From contig NZ_AUDE01000014.1 in the NCBI RefSeq assembly GCF_000425305.1, positions 99,997 to 163,996 on the forward strand: a stretch of DNA of 64,000 nt, in the 5' to 3' direction. This stretch comes from Psychroserpens burtonensis DSM 12212. Its GTDB lineage: Bacteria > Bacteroidota > Bacteroidia > Flavobacteriales > Flavobacteriaceae. The notes beneath the pieces are model-generated. The model had not been told where the DNA came from. It saw only the letters and a list, made by a program, of their open reading frames with translations, and made no database searches. Positions 29,535-38,455 of this stretch are shown here, one piece after another (within the stretch, counting starts at the first letter, position 1; each line of letters begins with the position of its first letter). Position numbers and translations under genes: made by a program.

Positions 29535-29608
29535 TGTCATTTCGTACATGATGAGGAACCCACTTTTAACTAAAAATTAATAAGATTCCTACCTTCGCAG
29601 GAATGACA
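29535..29608. repeat. short intergenic element with inverted ends
   Basis: A 74-base stretch bounded by TGTCATT and AATGACA. Its right half folds as ATTCCT/AGGAAT around ACCTTCGC. This pattern resembles dispersed extragenic repeats common in flavobacteria. Its right end contains the ATG at 29603 that would otherwise look like the start of cutC. Confidence 0.5.
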
Positions 29609-29614
29609 GTAAAT

Positions 29615-30322
29615 ATGACACTAGAAATCTGCACCAACTCATACCAATCTGCAAAAAATGCTCAAATCGCTGGAGCAAAACGCATCGAACTCTGTAGCGA
29701 ATTATCTGTTGGTGGCATCACACCTAGTTATGGATTGATACATCAAATCATTGAGGAATTAGATATTGAAACCTTTGTGCTCATTAGACCCAGAAGTGGT
29801 AACTTTCAGTATTCTGAAGCTGAGTTTGACATCATCAAAAAAGATATTCAAATCTGTAAAGACTTGGGCTGTCACGGGATTGTCTCTGGTGTTTTAAATG
29901 AAGATAACACTATCGATATCAAAAGAACTCAAGACCTTATAGCATTATCAAAACCACTACCATTTACATTTCATCGCGCCTTTGATGTTGTGCCAAATCC
30001 AGAAAAAGCTTTAGAACAACTCATCAAATTAGGTGTCCATAGAATTTTAACCTCTGGACAACATCCAAAAGCTATTGATGGCATAGAAAACTTAAAGGCA
30101 CTAAAAGAGCAAGCTAAAAACAGAATTATACTATTAGCTGGAAGTGGTATTAATTCTCAAAATGCTAAACTATTCAAAGATGCTGGTTTTGAAGAACTAC
30201 ACGCATCAGCTTCGGAAGTAATACATACAGTATCTTCAGTATATTTTGGAAACACACCTCAAACGGTTTCCAGTATTACAGAAATTAAAGCCATTTTAAA
30301 AACGATTGACAATGAAGTATAG
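29615..30322 (+). CDS. cutC: copper homeostasis protein CutC-like
   Basis: A 235-residue TIM-barrel protein. It begins LEICTNSYQSA and includes AKRIELCSELSVGG, RPRSGNFQYS, HRAFDVV and LTSGQ, all CutC signatures. The true biochemical role of CutC is uncertain despite its name. I choose ATG 29615 (MTLEIC) over 29603, because the upstream codons belong to a repeat element. The downstream GH2 gene overlaps its end by 11 bases, so the two are cotranscribed. A role with sugars would fit the neighbours but is inference. Confidence 0.88.
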   Translation: MTLEICTNSYQSAKNAQIAGAKRIELCSELSVGGITPSYGLIHQIIEELDIETFVLIRPRSGNFQYSEAEFDIIKKDIQICKDLGCHGIVSGVLNEDNTIDIKRTQDLIALSKPLPFTFHRAFDVVPNPEKALEQLIKLGVHRILTSGQHPKAIDGIENLKALKEQAKNRIILLAGSGINSQNAKLFKDAGFEELHASASEVIHTVSSVYFGNTPQTVSSITEIKAILKTIDNEV

Positions 30323-32795
30323 TGTTTTAGTAATTATTCTTTTGACACTAATGAGTTGTCAGCCAAAGCATGATCTTCCTGTGACTGTTGATTTACATAA
30401 AGATTGGCAATTTAAAGCCTTAACAGATTCTATATGGCAAGCAGCAACTGTTCCAGGGAATGTGCATTCAGATTTGTTGGATAATAAACGTATTGAACAT
30501 CCATTTATTGGCGCTAATGAAGATGGTTTACAATGGATCACCGCAACCAATTGGGAATATAAAACCACATTTTTTGTGGACAAAGAAACGTTTCTAAAGA
30601 AATACATAGAACTCAATTTTGAAGGCTTAGATACCTACGCATCTGTGTTTTTAAATGACAGTTTAATTTTGGAGACGAATAATGCGTTCCGTCAATTTTC
30701 AGTGGATGTCAAACCTACTCTAAAACTTCAAAACGAGCTAAGAATCATATTTGAGAGAACGTCTATTTCCGAAGAAAACAAAAAGGCAAAACTAAATTAC
30801 CAACTACCTGAAGGTAATCGCATTTTTACACGCAAAGCACAATTTCAATATGGCTGGGATTGGGGACCAAAACTCAATACGAGTGGAATTTGGAGACCTG
30901 TAACTTTGAGTGCCTGGAATGATTTTAAGATCAAAGAATTTTATGTGGAACAACTCGAACTAAACAAGGAATTTGCTCATATGGTAATTAACTTAAAAAA
31001 TGCGAGTACTATTGAGAACAATTCAGATTATGATATTTATATAAACGATCATCTCTATAAAACCTATAAAAATAAAGAAGGTAGTAAAGAACGTCATTCT
31101 AAACCTTTAATGGTTACTATTGAAAACCCAAAATTGTGGTGGCCACATAATTTAGGAGAATCTTATTTGTACGATATAAAAGTTGTTGTTCGGGATGACA
31201 AAACCATTCTCGATAGCATTTCTGTAAAAAAAGGATTGCGGACTATTGAATTGGTGACAGACAAAGACAGTATTGGTGAATCATTTTACTTTAAAATAAA
31301 TGACGTACCTGTGTATATGAAAGGTGCCAATTACATTCCGCAAAATAGTATGCAAAATCAAGTTACAGATGCACATTATGAAAAACTTTTAGACGATGTC
31401 GTGGATGCTAATATGAATATGTTGCGTGTTTGGGGAGGAGGGATTTATGAAAATGATATTTTCTATGACCTATGTGACGAAAAAGGCATTTTAATTTGGC
31501 AAGATTTTATGTTTGCTTGCGCTATGTATCCTGGAGATAATGACTTTTTAGAAAACGTAGAAAAAGAGGCGATACAAAACGTAAAACGCTTACAAAACCA
31601 TGCCTCTATCGCACTTTGGTGTGGTAATAATGAAAGTTCTGAAGGTTGGAATCGTTGGGGCTGGCAAGCCAATAGAAGTGATAATGAGAAAGATGAGATT
31701 TGGAATAACTACTTAAAGATATTTGATTCCATCCTACCAAATACGGTTAGTAAACTTACAGAAACTCCATATTGGCAATCGTCTCCACGTTATGGAAGAG
31801 GCAATCCAAGCTATAAAACCGAAGGCGATGCACACGATTGGTGGATTTGGCATGATGCCTACCCTTTTGAGCATCTAGAAGAAAATGTACCCCGATTTAT
31901 GAGTGAGTTTGGGTTTCAGTCGTTACCTAGTTATGAAACGATTAGATATATCAACCAAAATGATTCTATCGAGATGTCATCTGCTGGTTTTAAAAATCAT
32001 CAAAAACATGCTCGCGGATTCCAACTCATTGACGAGTATATGCAACGTGATTTCCCGGTTCCAAACAATGCAGAAGATTATGTGTATGTGAGTCAGTTAT
32101 TACAAGCCTACGGAATTGCAAAAGGCATCGAAGCACATCGTCGCGCCAAACCTTATAATATGGGCACGCTATACTGGCAATTAAACGATTGCTGGCCTGC
32201 GGTGTCTTGGTCGAGTATTGATTACTTCGGAAATTGGAAAGCTTTGCATTATCAGGCTAAAAAGAGTTTTGAGAATGTTTTGATATCTGCTGTTATTGAG
32301 GATAATCGTGTAAAGATTCATATTGTTAACGATCACCCAGAATCAGTTTCGGGTCAACTAAAAGTAACATTAATAGATTTCAAAGGCAACAATAGCTTTG
32401 CGTATATTAAGGAGCAAACAACAGTTTCTAGATTGTCAAGTGCTCTTGTTTTTAATGAAGAACTCACTATTAAAGATAAATCAACATCGTTTTTAAGGGT
32501 TACTTTTGATAATAAAACGCGATTGTTTTATTTTAATAAACCCAAAAATCTAAAATTAGATAAAGCACCAATCGAAAAAACAATAACGAAAACGACCAAA
32601 GGGTTTCAAATCACTTTAAGAAGTACAACGTTACAGAAAAATGTATTTCTACACACTAAAGCAAAAGGTCATTTTAGTGATAACTATTTTGATTTAATGC
32701 CTAATGAAACCATAGTAATTAAGCTTAAAACTGAAGCTGAAATTGAAAAACTCGTTGATTTGAAGATTAAGACTTTGAATGATTTAGTACAATAA
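30312..32795 (+). CDS. beta-mannosidase lipoprotein (GH2)
   Basis: An 827-residue lipoprotein (lipobox LMSC followed by QPK). The sugar-binding N-terminal domain carries NFEGLDTYASVFLND. A beta-sandwich follows, then the GH2 barrel with the acid/base Glu441 in WCGNNESSEGW and the nucleophile Glu532 in FMSEFGFQSLPS. The YGWDWGPKL and MLRVWGGGIYE motifs are typical of beta-mannosidases. It cleaves terminal beta-mannose. The start at 30312 is preferred to 30306 because it places the basic KY right before the hydrophobic signal. Confidence 0.93.
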   Translation: MKYSVLVIILLTLMSCQPKHDLPVTVDLHKDWQFKALTDSIWQAATVPGNVHSDLLDNKRIEHPFIGANEDGLQWITATNWEYKTTFFVDKETFLKKYIELNFEGLDTYASVFLNDSLILETNNAFRQFSVDVKPTLKLQNELRIIFERTSISEENKKAKLNYQLPEGNRIFTRKAQFQYGWDWGPKLNTSGIWRPVTLSAWNDFKIKEFYVEQLELNKEFAHMVINLKNASTIENNSDYDIYINDHLYKTYKNKEGSKERHSKPLMVTIENPKLWWPHNLGESYLYDIKVVVRDDKTILDSISVKKGLRTIELVTDKDSIGESFYFKINDVPVYMKGANYIPQNSMQNQVTDAHYEKLLDDVVDANMNMLRVWGGGIYENDIFYDLCDEKGILIWQDFMFACAMYPGDNDFLENVEKEAIQNVKRLQNHASIALWCGNNESSEGWNRWGWQANRSDNEKDEIWNNYLKIFDSILPNTVSKLTETPYWQSSPRYGRGNPSYKTEGDAHDWWIWHDAYPFEHLEENVPRFMSEFGFQSLPSYETIRYINQNDSIEMSSAGFKNHQKHARGFQLIDEYMQRDFPVPNNAEDYVYVSQLLQAYGIAKGIEAHRRAKPYNMGTLYWQLNDCWPAVSWSSIDYFGNWKALHYQAKKSFENVLISAVIEDNRVKIHIVNDHPESVSGQLKVTLIDFKGNNSFAYIKEQTTVSRLSSALVFNEELTIKDKSTSFLRVTFDNKTRLFYFNKPKNLKLDKAPIEKTITKTTKGFQITLRSTTLQKNVFLHTKAKGHFSDNYFDLMPNETIVIKLKTEAEIEKLVDLKIKTLNDLVQ

Positions 32796-32885
32796 CCCTA
32801 TTGTTATAAAAATTCCATTAAACTCTCCTCGTTTTCTTAAGGAGCAGTGGCTTCATAGCTAGTAAAGGCGATGAAAGCGAGGTGG

Positions 32886-33767
32886 TTACTTCACACCTTT
32901 GACCATCCTGTCTTTCCCATATAGATCTTTCTTTAGTTCAATGTTTTTAAAACCATAGCCTTCTAACAATGCAATCATCTCCGCTCCTAGATATTCGTTG
33001 ATTTCAAAATATAACATCCCATTGGCTTTGAGGTTGATTTGTGCAAATTCACAAATAGCTTTATAAAACTGTAATGGATTCTCATCATCCACAAATAAGG
33101 CCAAATGCGGTTCGTTATCGAGAACATTGGGTTGTATTTCAGCTTTTTCAAGGTTGCGAACGTATGGTGGATTTGAAACAATAACATCATACTTATGAAA
33201 TACTGAAACAAGTTCTGTTTGACGCGAATTCAAAATGTCATCATGAATAAACTCAACATTAACTACATTCAATTCTGCATTTTGTTGAGCTATTACTAAT
33301 GCTTCTTCGGAAACGTCTAAGGCAGAAACTTTGGTATTTAAAAGGTGTTTTGCTAATGAAATAGCAATACATCCTGTTCCTGTTCCTATATCTAGAATTT
33401 TGGTTTGAGGTTCTTTGCTTACAATTTGACTGCGCTCAGTGTGACAATTAATTATCCAGTCAACGAGTTCTTCCGTTTCAGGTCTTGGTATTAATGTATG
33501 CTCATTCACTTTAAATAGTAATCCGTAGAATTCGGTTTCACCCAAAATATACTGGATAGGTTTTTGTGATTTTAAATGTGTTAAGGCTTCAAAAAGTGGT
33601 TTTTCTTCCTCTTTTGTGATCATATATTGAGGATCTAAAACCAAATGAATGCGTTTTAGATTCAGATAGTGTTCTATCAACACGTTGAAAAAGGAATCTA
33701 CTTCCTCTTTTCCGAAGAGAGCATCTAACTCACTATGGTATATGTTACGTATGTCTTTTAAAATCAT
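32886..33767 (-). CDS. prmC: peptide chain release factor N5-glutamine methyltransferase
   Basis: PrmC methylates the Gln of the GGQ motif of release factors RF1 and RF2. The 293-residue protein has an N-terminal helical domain with PIQYILGETEFYGL, SAM-binding motif ILDIGTGTGCIAI and the catalytic NPPY (residues 199-202). I start at 33767, whose ATG overlaps the stop of the upstream GNAT gene by four bases (ATGA). An in-frame ATG at 33794 would add nine atypical residues. Confidence 0.94.
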   Translation of the reverse strand: MILKDIRNIYHSELDALFGKEEVDSFFNVLIEHYLNLKRIHLVLDPQYMITKEEEKPLFEALTHLKSQKPIQYILGETEFYGLLFKVNEHTLIPRPETEELVDWIINCHTERSQIVSKEPQTKILDIGTGTGCIAISLAKHLLNTKVSALDVSEEALVIAQQNAELNVVNVEFIHDDILNSRQTELVSVFHKYDVIVSNPPYVRNLEKAEIQPNVLDNEPHLALFVDDENPLQFYKAICEFAQINLKANGMLYFEINEYLGAEMIALLEGYGFKNIELKKDLYGKDRMVKGVK

Positions 33768-34255
33768 AATACTTTTTCCATCCAAATACCACAAGAATAA
33801 TGACCTGTATTCCCTAAAGGCTCTGTTCTATGGGTAAACCCATGAGTTTCATAAATATAAATTGCTGCCTTAAGTTCTGGAATCGTTTCTAAATAACAGG
33901 TATCATAACCAAAATTTTTAGCAGCCTCTAAGCATTTACCAATGAGTTTCTTACCATAACCTTTTCCTCTAATCTCTGAAGAAAAATACATTTTTTGCAA
34001 CTCACAAACATTACCGTTGTAGTCCTTAAGATGTTTTATTCCTGCACCTCCAAGAACTTGAGTAGCGTTGGCAACCACGAAGTAAACCGATTTTTCTTCA
34101 CGATACGCCTCATACATAAAAGGCGTTTCGGCGTCTTCATAAGCAGTGCCAGTTAAAGGCAGTTTAAAGTCTAAAAAACAAGCTTTTATAACTGCTTCTG
34201 TTTGCAGATTATCATCTGCTCTAATTTCTCTAATTACAATCTCCTCTTCACTCAC
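33764..34255 (-). CDS. GNAT family N-acetyltransferase
   Basis: A 163-residue single-domain acetyltransferase. The acetyl-CoA loop RGKGYGKKLIGKCLEAA (motif A) and a preceding LQKMYFSSE strand are clear. It is translationally coupled to prmC. The substrate cannot be predicted; small molecules or protein N-termini are both possible. Confidence 0.85.
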   Translation of the reverse strand: MSEEEIVIREIRADDNLQTEAVIKACFLDFKLPLTGTAYEDAETPFMYEAYREEKSVYFVVANATQVLGGAGIKHLKDYNGNVCELQKMYFSSEIRGKGYGKKLIGKCLEAAKNFGYDTCYLETIPELKAAIYIYETHGFTHRTEPLGNTGHYSCGIWMEKVL

Positions 34256-34265
34256 TTTATTATCC

Positions 34266-34273
34266 TATTTTTG
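34266..34273 (+). promoter_or_regulatory. -7 promoter element of the ribD gene run
   Basis: TATTTTTG matches TAnnTTTG and lies 35 bases upstream of the start at 34309. It would drive the coupled run from the LEA-type lipoprotein gene to yigZ. Confidence 0.5.
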
Positions 34274-34308
34274 CGCTGTGAAGATACAGATAAATCTATT
34301 TTAAGACC

Positions 34309-34773
34309 ATGGGCAAACTCATTTTATTATTAATAGTCACCATGAGCATACTGAGCTGTGCCGTAAAAGAAAAACCAATTTTTAAAGGCATTGAAGATAT
34401 CAAAGTTGTAGATTCTAACTCCAGATTAATTACCCTTACAGCGACTGTGCTTTTTGAAAACCCTAATGACCTCGGCGGAAGTTTAAAGAGCGATGCAATT
34501 TCCATTTATGTGAATGATATTAAATTAGCGAAACTGTCGTCGGAAAGTTTTGATGTTCCTGAAAGAAAGGAGTTTACGATTCCATTAAAAGTAGATATTA
34601 GTACCGATAGTATTTTAAAAATGAGAGGAACAGATGCTATTGGCTCATTATTAAACAGTTTAATTAACAAACAAATTAAGGTGCAATATAAAGGAGACCT
34701 TATTTATAAAACATTTGGATTTTCATACACCTACCCTATTGATGAAACCGAAATGGTCAAACTTAACTATTGA
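34309..34773 (+). CDS. LEA type 2 (WHy domain) lipoprotein
   Basis: A 154-residue lipoprotein with lipobox ILSC (Cys17). The rest is one WHy-type beta-sandwich, visible as LTATVLFENPNDLGGS, IYVNDIKLAKLSS and FTIPLKVDIS. This domain occurs in stress-related proteins of plants and bacteria. The exact role in bacteria is not known. The stop codon overlaps the TTG start of ribD (TTGA), so both are translated together. Confidence 0.82.
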   Translation: MGKLILLLIVTMSILSCAVKEKPIFKGIEDIKVVDSNSRLITLTATVLFENPNDLGGSLKSDAISIYVNDIKLAKLSSESFDVPERKEFTIPLKVDISTDSILKMRGTDAIGSLLNSLINKQIKVQYKGDLIYKTFGFSYTYPIDETEMVKLNY

Positions 34774-35774
34774 GAACACACGCAACCTATATAAAACGCT
34801 GTATTGAAATCGCCAAAAAAGGCTTAGGCACAACTGCTCCAAACCCAATGGTTGGGAGTATAATTGTGCATAACGACGAAATTATTGGTGAAGGCTACAC
34901 GAGTGCTTATGGTGGTAATCACGCGGAAGTGAACGCCATAAATTCCGTAGAAAATAAAGAATTACTTAAAGACGCAACACTTTACGTGACATTAGAGCCT
35001 TGTTCTCACTTCGGAAAAACACCGCCTTGTAGTGATTTGATTATTAAGCATCAAATTGCGAATGTCGTGATTGGTTGTATTGATGATAATCCTGAAGTTT
35101 CAGGAAAAGGAATCGCAAAACTTATAGCTGCTGGACGCCATGTCACTGTTGGTGTTCTAGAAACCGAATGCAAACGACATCACAAACGCTTTTTTATATT
35201 TCATAACAAAAAGCGTCCTTATATTATATTAAAATGGGCAGAAACTGCAGATGGGTTTGTAGCGCCTTTACAAAAGGATGAAAAAAAACCCGTTTGGATT
35301 ACCAATAAATTTTCTAGGCAATTGGTTCATAAATGGCGCGCTGAGGAACAGGCTATTTTGATTGGCACAAATACGGTTTTAGAAGATAACCCAAGTTTAA
35401 CAGCTAGAGAATGGACTGGAAAGAACCCTACTCGTGTTGTTATAGATCAGGAATTGAAATTATCAAAAGAACATTCGGTTTTTAATACTGATGCTGAAAC
35501 ATTAGTAATTTCTGACCAAAATGTTGATTTCAAAAACCCTCTAGCGAAACAGATTGCTACACTGTTGCATTCTAAAGCTATAAACTCTGTCATTATAGAG
35601 GGAGGTGCTAAAACACTTCAAACCTTTATTGATGAAAATCTTTGGGATGAAGCACGCGTATTTGCAGGACCTACAACTTTTAAAAACGGAATAAAAGCGC
35701 CCGAGTTTATAGGTAAGCTCATTTCCGAAGAAAAAATAATAGACGATACACTACATATATATGTCAACAATTAA
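34770..35774 (+). CDS. ribD: riboflavin biosynthesis deaminase/reductase
   Basis: RibD deaminates and then reduces the pyrimidine intermediate in riboflavin synthesis. The 334-residue protein has the zinc deaminase domain (about 1-140) with HAEVNAI and EPCSHFGKTPPC, and the reductase domain (about 145-330) with LKWAETADGF and INSVIIEGGAKTL. The start is TTG, overlapping the previous stop, and gives the usual N-terminus (THATYIKRCIEIA). No ATG is available nearby. It overlaps the next gene by 14 bases. Confidence 0.94.
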   Translation: MRTHATYIKRCIEIAKKGLGTTAPNPMVGSIIVHNDEIIGEGYTSAYGGNHAEVNAINSVENKELLKDATLYVTLEPCSHFGKTPPCSDLIIKHQIANVVIGCIDDNPEVSGKGIAKLIAAGRHVTVGVLETECKRHHKRFFIFHNKKRPYIILKWAETADGFVAPLQKDEKKPVWITNKFSRQLVHKWRAEEQAILIGTNTVLEDNPSLTAREWTGKNPTRVVIDQELKLSKEHSVFNTDAETLVISDQNVDFKNPLAKQIATLLHSKAINSVIIEGGAKTLQTFIDENLWDEARVFAGPTTFKNGIKAPEFIGKLISEEKIIDDTLHIYVNN

Positions 35775-36378
35775 AACATTAATATTTGATTTTGGTGATG
35801 TATTCATCAATTTAGATAAGCAAGGTGCTATGAAAAATGCTCTTGAGTTATTTGAGTTGGATGAATTGCATGAGGACTTAATCGCCATCAACACCTTATA
35901 TGAACAAGGTTTAATTTCTACAGAAGAATTTACAGAGTTTTATACAGATAATTTCCCTGAGTTATCTAAAAAAGAAATTATAGACACCTGGAATTATATC
36001 CTCAAAGATTTTCCTGAGCACAGATTAGAATTCATAAAAAAACTTGCGAAAGAGGGAAAATACAAGCTTATATTATTGAGTAACACCAACGAATTACATA
36101 TTAGTTGGATTGCAGATAATATATCATTTTACGAAGATTTCAAATCATGTTTCGACACATTCTATTTATCGCACGAAATTAAGTTAAGAAAACCAAATGC
36201 CGATATTTACGAGTTTGTAGTCCAAGAAAACAAACTGAAATATGAAGAGTGTTTCTTTGTAGATGACACCAAGGAGAATACTGATACCGCAGCGTCTCTG
36301 GGGATACATGTTTGGAATATTGACGAAAACAAACAGGATATCGTAGAATTATTCGTTATAAATAAAGACTTATTTTGA
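35761..36378 (+). CDS. HAD family phosphatase
   Basis: A 205-residue HAD hydrolase with motif I FDFGDVFINLD (nucleophile D10, D12-equivalent D13), motif II LLSNTNE, and motif IV FVDDTKEN. The helical cap suggests the YihX/epoxide-hydrolase-N-like subgroup that acts on sugar phosphates. It follows ribD with a 14-base overlap. Since the phosphatase step of riboflavin synthesis is often supplied by HAD enzymes, it could serve that step; this is inference from location. Confidence 0.85.
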   Translation: MSTIKTLIFDFGDVFINLDKQGAMKNALELFELDELHEDLIAINTLYEQGLISTEEFTEFYTDNFPELSKKEIIDTWNYILKDFPEHRLEFIKKLAKEGKYKLILLSNTNELHISWIADNISFYEDFKSCFDTFYLSHEIKLRKPNADIYEFVVQENKLKYEECFFVDDTKENTDTAASLGIHVWNIDENKQDIVELFVINKDLF

Positions 36379-37238
36379 TCTATCTATTACTAAGTATTGT
36401 TGCCTCTACGTGTATATTCATCATTTTTAAATTATTTGATAAATACAAAATCAATACACTTCAAGCCATTGTCGTTAACTACTTCATTGCCTGTTTATTT
36501 GGATTATGGATGTACGATAAGCCCATAGCTATAGGTGATATTATAGGATCAAAATGGATTTATGGAGCAATTGGTTTAGGGTTTTTGTTTATCGCCATCT
36601 TTAATGTTATGGCTTTGACTGCTCAACGCAAAGGGCTTTCGGTCGCTTCTGTTGCTTCCAAAATGAGCGTAATCATTCCTGTAATTTTCGGGATTTATAT
36701 TTACAATGAAGGAGTAGGCGTTCAAAAAGTTATTGGGATTTTATTGGCATTAGTATCGGTATATCTGAGTTCTGTCAAGTCCAAAACTATTAATAATCCA
36801 ACCAAAGGCCTATGGTTGCCCATCTTATTGTTTTTTGGATCTGGTATTATTGATACTTCGATAAAATATATAGAAACCACGTATCTGCCTGAGAATAGTA
36901 TTCCTATTTTTTCGGCTAGCATTTTTGCCTTTGCTTTTATCATTGGTGCTAGTATTTTAATTGTAAAAGCAATACGACAACCTTATAAATTCCCAGCTAA
37001 ATCAGTAATTGGCGGCATAATCTTAGGAATGGTAAATTACTTTTCAATCTACTATCTATTAAAAGCTCTCAATCACGAAAGCTTAGAGAGTTCGACCTTG
37101 TTCACCGTAAATAATGTGGCCATAGTGATGGTATCAACGCTTTTAGGCTTGCTCTTTTTTAAAGAGAAGATCTCTAAAATTAATTGGATGGGAATTATAC
37201 TAGCAATTATTTCTATTGTTATTGTTACCTTAGCGTAA
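36375..37238 (+). CDS. EamA-like (DMT) transporter
   Basis: A 287-residue inner-membrane protein with about ten helices in two EamA halves, visible as two repeats ending near VSVYLSSVKSK and LLFFKEKISKINWMGI. The start is TTG in a TTGA overlap with the HAD stop. The substrate is unknown; with ribD and a phosphatase in the same transcript, a riboflavin-related compound is possible but not shown. Confidence 0.85.
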   Translation: MIYLLLSIVASTCIFIIFKLFDKYKINTLQAIVVNYFIACLFGLWMYDKPIAIGDIIGSKWIYGAIGLGFLFIAIFNVMALTAQRKGLSVASVASKMSVIIPVIFGIYIYNEGVGVQKVIGILLALVSVYLSSVKSKTINNPTKGLWLPILLFFGSGIIDTSIKYIETTYLPENSIPIFSASIFAFAFIIGASILIVKAIRQPYKFPAKSVIGGIILGMVNYFSIYYLLKALNHESLESSTLFTVNNVAIVMVSTLLGLLFFKEKISKINWMGIILAIISIVIVTLA

Positions 37239-37859
37239 ATGGAAGCAACCGATATTTATAAAACAATAACGAAACCATCTCCAGAGGCTTTATTTAAAGA
37301 TAGAAACAGCAAGTTTTTTGGTTATGCGTTTCCTATTACTTCAGAAAACGAAGTCAAACATCACATTGAAGATCTAAAAAAGCAGCATCATCAAGCAAGA
37401 CATTGGTGTTATGCCTACCAATTTGGCAAACAAGAGAAAGACTTTGTATTTAGAGCGAATGATGATGGTGAACCAAATAATAGCGCCGGAATGCCCATTT
37501 ACGGTCAAATACAATCCTTTGAAGTCACCAACCTACTCATTGTGGTAGTTCGTTATTTTGGAGGTACAAAACTTGGTGTTGGCGGATTAATAAATGCTTA
37601 CAGAACTGGAGCTCAAATGGCTTTAGAGGTCTCTAAAATTGTAACTAGAACCGTAAATATCGAATACCGCATCACTTTTGACTACAAAAACATGAATACT
37701 GTGATGAGAATTATTAAAGAGAAAAACTTAAAAATAATTAAACAGACTTTAGAATTAAGTTGTGAACTTATAATTTCAGTAAGATTAAAAGATGCTTCTT
37801 CAATATTTGAGATTTTTGATACACTTTACGAAATAAATATAAAGGATTTAAACGATTAA
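37239..37859 (+). CDS. IMPACT / YigZ family protein
   Basis: A 206-residue protein with the N-terminal IMPACT domain (KFFGYAFPI, HHQARHWCYAYQFG, NDDGEPNNSAG, VVVRYFGGTKLGVGGL) and a C-terminal DUF1949-like ferredoxin fold. The family is widespread; the bacterial role is not settled. It starts directly after the transporter stop. Its end overlaps by four bases, tail to tail, with the thioesterase gene on the other strand. Confidence 0.9.
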   Translation: MEATDIYKTITKPSPEALFKDRNSKFFGYAFPITSENEVKHHIEDLKKQHHQARHWCYAYQFGKQEKDFVFRANDDGEPNNSAGMPIYGQIQSFEVTNLLIVVVRYFGGTKLGVGGLINAYRTGAQMALEVSKIVTRTVNIEYRITFDYKNMNTVMRIIKEKNLKIIKQTLELSCELIISVRLKDASSIFEIFDTLYEINIKDLND

Positions 37860-38266
37860 TCTTGCAGTTTATCTAAAATATAATCCGGACATTTTGTAGG
37901 CCTATTCTTCTTTATATCAATAAAGACTAAAACGGAATTTCCAGTCGTTAAAATTTCATTATTTTCATTTACTATTTCATAATCAAATTCAATTTTTGCA
38001 GTTGGCAATTTCACAAGTCTAGTTTTTACTTTAATGAGGTCATCATAACGTGCTGATTTTTTGTAATTTAACATTAAAGAAATTACTGGCAACATGATAC
38101 CACCCTCCTCTATTGCTCTATAAGAAAAACCTATTTCTCTTAGCCAATCAGTCCTTCCCATTTCAAAATACTGAGCATAATTGCCATGATATACAACTCC
38201 CATTTGATCTGTTTCACTATAACGAACTCTAAATTCTATTTCTGTTGTTTTAGTAAGATTCCCCAT
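37856..38266 (-). CDS. acyl-CoA thioesterase (hotdog fold, YbgC-like)
   Basis: A 136-residue hotdog thioesterase. The motif YSETDQMGVVYHGNYAQYFE holds the catalytic Asp region of 4-hydroxybenzoyl-CoA thioesterase-like enzymes. It probably hydrolyses short or medium acyl-CoA in the cytoplasm. The gene is divergent from dnaA, with about 190 bases between their start codons. Confidence 0.88.
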   Translation of the reverse strand: MGNLTKTTEIEFRVRYSETDQMGVVYHGNYAQYFEMGRTDWLREIGFSYRAIEEGGIMLPVISLMLNYKKSARYDDLIKVKTRLVKLPTAKIEFDYEIVNENNEILTTGNSVLVFIDIKKNRPTKCPDYILDKLQD

Positions 38267-38367
38267 AAGTTTTGATATTTTTTTTGTAATTTCGAGTCGA
38301 GTTAAACATGAGGAAAAATTTCTAATTAATCAACAGCTTTTGATTTTTTTATTAAGAAATTTGTTCA

Positions 38368-38375
38368 CATATTTG
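38368..38375 (+). promoter_or_regulatory. probable -7 promoter element of dnaA
   Basis: CATATTTG differs from TAnnTTTG at one base. It would place the transcription start near 38380, about 75 bases before the dnaA ATG. No good -33 box is at 19 bases. Confidence 0.4.
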
Positions 38376-38391
38376 CCGCCTAGAATTATTG

Positions 38392-38419
38392 GAGAGAAAT
38401 TCACATTTCTCTTTTTTTT
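38392..38419 (+). promoter_or_regulatory. terminator-like hairpin in the dnaA leader
   Basis: AGAGAAAT (38393-38400) pairs perfectly with ATTTCTCT (38405-38412) across TCAC and is followed by a run of seven T. It lies between the probable promoter and the dnaA start, so it could act as an attenuator. A DnaA-box-like TTATCAACA follows at 38429-38437. Confidence 0.45.
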
Positions 38420-38455
38420 GCTAACTAATTATCAACATAAAAATTAACTTAGAGA

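Noticed and set aside
29603..29614. cutC start at 29603
   Set aside because: The bases belong to the inverted end of a repeat element; ATG 29615 gives the normal N-terminus.
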